NCBI GenBank assembly: GCA_039024635.1
Contig: JBCCQA010000009.1
Coordinates: 1 to 64,000 of the forward strand
Direction of reading: 5' to 3'
Source: Kuafuiihalomonas sp039024635
Lineage (GTDB): Bacteria; Myxococcota; Kuafuiibacteriia; Kuafuiibacteriales; Kuafuiibacteriaceae
DNA: 64,000 bases
The translations under genes were made by a program, and so were the position numbers. The notes below the pieces were generated by a model. That model had not been told where the DNA came from and did not search any database. It was given only the letters and a program-made list of their open reading frames with translations. Below are positions 63,085-64,000 of the stretch, piece after piece (the stretch's first letter is position 1; each line of letters opens with the position of its first letter).

Positions 63085-63750
63085 TCAGCTCGCGGGATCG
63101 ACCAGGTGGGCCTCGGCAAAGCCCTTGGCCCTCAGTCGGCAACTGTCGCACACGCCACATGGCCCACGGGAGGTCGGGGCGTAGCAGCTGAAGGTCAGGC
63201 CCAAGTCCAAGCCTAGAGTCTGGGCCCGGCGAATGATGTCGGCCTTGGTGTCGTGGATGAGCGGCGCATGGATTCGAAACGGTCCCTGGCCCTCGACACC
63301 GGCCTTGGTCCCGAGCCGGGCCAGCTCTTCGAAGGCGGAGACAAACTCGGGGCGGCAGTCCGGGTAGCCTGAGTAGTCGATGGCGTTAGCGCCGAAGAAG
63401 ATGTCGAAAGCTCCCAAGACCTCGGCCAGCCCCAAGGCGACCGCGAGAAAGATCGTGTTTCGGGCCGGCACGTAGGTGGCCGGAATCGACCCGCCGGGCC
63501 CTAGGGTCGGAACGTCGATGCTGTCGTCGGTGAGGGCAGAGCCTCCGAAGGCGTCCAAACCGATACGGACGACCCGGTGGTCCGCGATGGCGAGATGATC
63601 CACCACACGTCGGGCCGCCTCGAGCTCTCGGCGATGGCGCTGTCCATAGTCGAAGGACAGGGCGCTTAGCGTAAAACCCTGGTCGAGCGCTACGGCCGCG
63701 GTGGTCGCCGAATCCAGGCCTCCAGAGAGCAAGACGACCGCTCGCTTCAT
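63085..63750 (-). CDS. queC: 7-cyano-7-deazaguanine synthase QueC
   Basis: 221 residues. Converts 7-carboxy-7-deazaguanine to preQ0 using ATP and ammonia. PP-loop SGGLDS (9-14), FDYGQRH, and a zinc site C189, C198, C201, C204 (CYAP, GPCGVCDSC). Acts on the product of QueE, encoded at 15.1 kb. First of queC, FHA, phosphoesterase genes on the minus strand, divergent from tRNA-Leu. Confidence 0.96.
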   Translation of the reverse strand: MKRAVVLLSGGLDSATTAAVALDQGFTLSALSFDYGQRHRRELEAARRVVDHLAIADHRVVRIGLDAFGGSALTDDSIDVPTLGPGGSIPATYVPARNTIFLAVALGLAEVLGAFDIFFGANAIDYSGYPDCRPEFVSAFEELARLGTKAGVEGQGPFRIHAPLIHDTKADIIRRAQTLGLDLGLTFSCYAPTSRGPCGVCDSCRLRAKGFAEAHLVDPAS

Positions 63751-63832
63751 CGGCCTGAGCCTATATCACGGCGGACCCCTTAGCGATCGACGGGGGGTCG
63801 GAGATCCTGTAGGCCCCCTGTTCGGTCGACGA

Positions 63833-63913
63833 GCGAGGGTGGCGGAATTGGTAGACGCACTGGATTTAGGTTCCAGCGGTTTTGCCGTGCGGGTTCGAGT
63901 CCCGCTCCTCGCA
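63833..63913 (+). tRNA. tRNA-Leu(UAG)
   Basis: Acceptor stem GCGAGGG/TCCTCGC, D arm, anticodon stem CTGGA/TCCAG with loop TTTAGGT (anticodon UAG), long variable arm CGG-TTTT-GCCG typical of leucine tRNAs, T arm GCGGG-TTCGAGT-CCCGC. Discriminator A at 63913; the CCA end is not encoded. Reads CUA and probably other CUN codons. Confidence 0.96.
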
Positions 63914-63918
63914 GGAAG

Positions 63919-63944
63919 CGAAGTCGGGCCCAGCCCGAGCTTCG
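63919..63944. terminator. hairpin downstream of tRNA-Leu
   Basis: CGAAG-TCGGGC-CCA-GCCCGA-G-CTTCG: an 11-bp stem with one bulged G, 5 nt beyond the tRNA. No T tract, so termination is inferred from position. Confidence 0.45.
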
Positions 63945-63960
63945 TGTAGAGAGCAAAGAG

Positions 63961-63993
63961 GGGGGGCCAGGGCATAGCCCGGACCGGCACCCC
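63961..63993 (-). repeat. GC hairpin repeat at window edge
   Basis: GGGGGGCCAGGGC-ATA-GCCCGGACC then GGCACCCCAAG. Same layout (G run, small stem, ACCCC-AAG end) as the elements at minus-strand stop codons. By analogy a minus-strand gene should end just to the right of the window, but this lies outside the data. Confidence 0.5.
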
Positions 63994-64000
63994 AAGAACG

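Noticed and set aside
63780..63995. minus-strand frames over the tRNA
   Set aside because: They translate tRNA-Leu and the flanking hairpin; no coding signal.

Overview
This window is GC-rich, gene-dense bacterial DNA. The gene content points to a Myxococcota (formerly deltaproteobacterial) relative. The evidence is a Pkn-type Ser/Thr kinase beside an FHA-GAF-cyclase protein, a PATAN/DUF4388 protein, an ElbD-like multidomain ether-lipid enzyme, a matrixin-like protease with a Cys-plus-hydrophobic MYXO-CTERM-like tail, Cys-rich lipoproteins, and an isolated type III secretion export-gate gene. This is an inference from gene content; no 16S gene or close relative is visible. Many adjacent genes overlap by 4 nt or a few bases (ATGA, GTGA, TGATG), so translational coupling seems to be the rule, and many starts are GTG.

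Layout. 0.1-3.1 kb (-): cyclase and kinase signalling operon. 3.2-7.4 kb: PlsB acyltransferase, a TlpA-like thioredoxin and a DUF4388 protein. 7.5-11 kb (-): S9 peptidase and an NtrC-like regulator that lacks the sigma-54 contact motif. 11.5-19.8 kb (-): inositol phosphate synthase, ExbD/ExbB, DnaJ, QueE, two envelope-type unknowns and RecJ. 20.1-23.5 kb (-): yajC-secD-secF. 23.6-25.9 kb: matrixin-like protease facing a Cys-rich lipoprotein. 26-28.7 kb (-): coupled MoxR/VWA/CPXCG/gamma-glutamylcyclotransferase genes. 28.8-31.2 kb: Na+/solute symporter and a diguanylate cyclase. 31.2-33.8 kb (-): SctV/FlhA-family export gate with a TPR partner. 33.9-36.4 kb: GH57/DUF3536 glycosidase. 36.5-41.6 kb (-): TonB receptor with companion lipoprotein, methyltransferase and fumarase. 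42-45.2 kb: RF3 and an AbgT transporter. 45.2-47.4 kb: unknown proteins. 47.4-52.6 kb (-): coupled DUF4912, GH57 branching enzyme, phosphoesterase and Omp85-like barrel. 52.7-60.1 kb (+): membrane protein, ElbD-like enzyme, epimerase, RsmB. 60.2-60.5 kb: AHSA1-type pseudogene. 60.5-63.8 kb (-): QueC, FHA protein and a phosphoesterase lipoprotein. 63.8 kb: tRNA-Leu(UAG).

Common themes are envelope lipids (PlsB, ElbD-like), protein export (SecDF-YajC, SctV), queuosine-type deazaguanine synthesis (QueE, QueC), alpha-glucan metabolism (two GH57 proteins, DUF4912) and phospho/cyclic-nucleotide signalling.

The most unusual non-coding feature is a family of GC-rich hairpin repeats (core GGC-TTC-GCC, ending GGGACCC). 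They sit exactly at the stop codons of four minus-strand genes and at the right edge of the window. In three cases the repeat itself supplies the stop codon. Upstream of the secF copy there are two further near-identical 61-nt copies.
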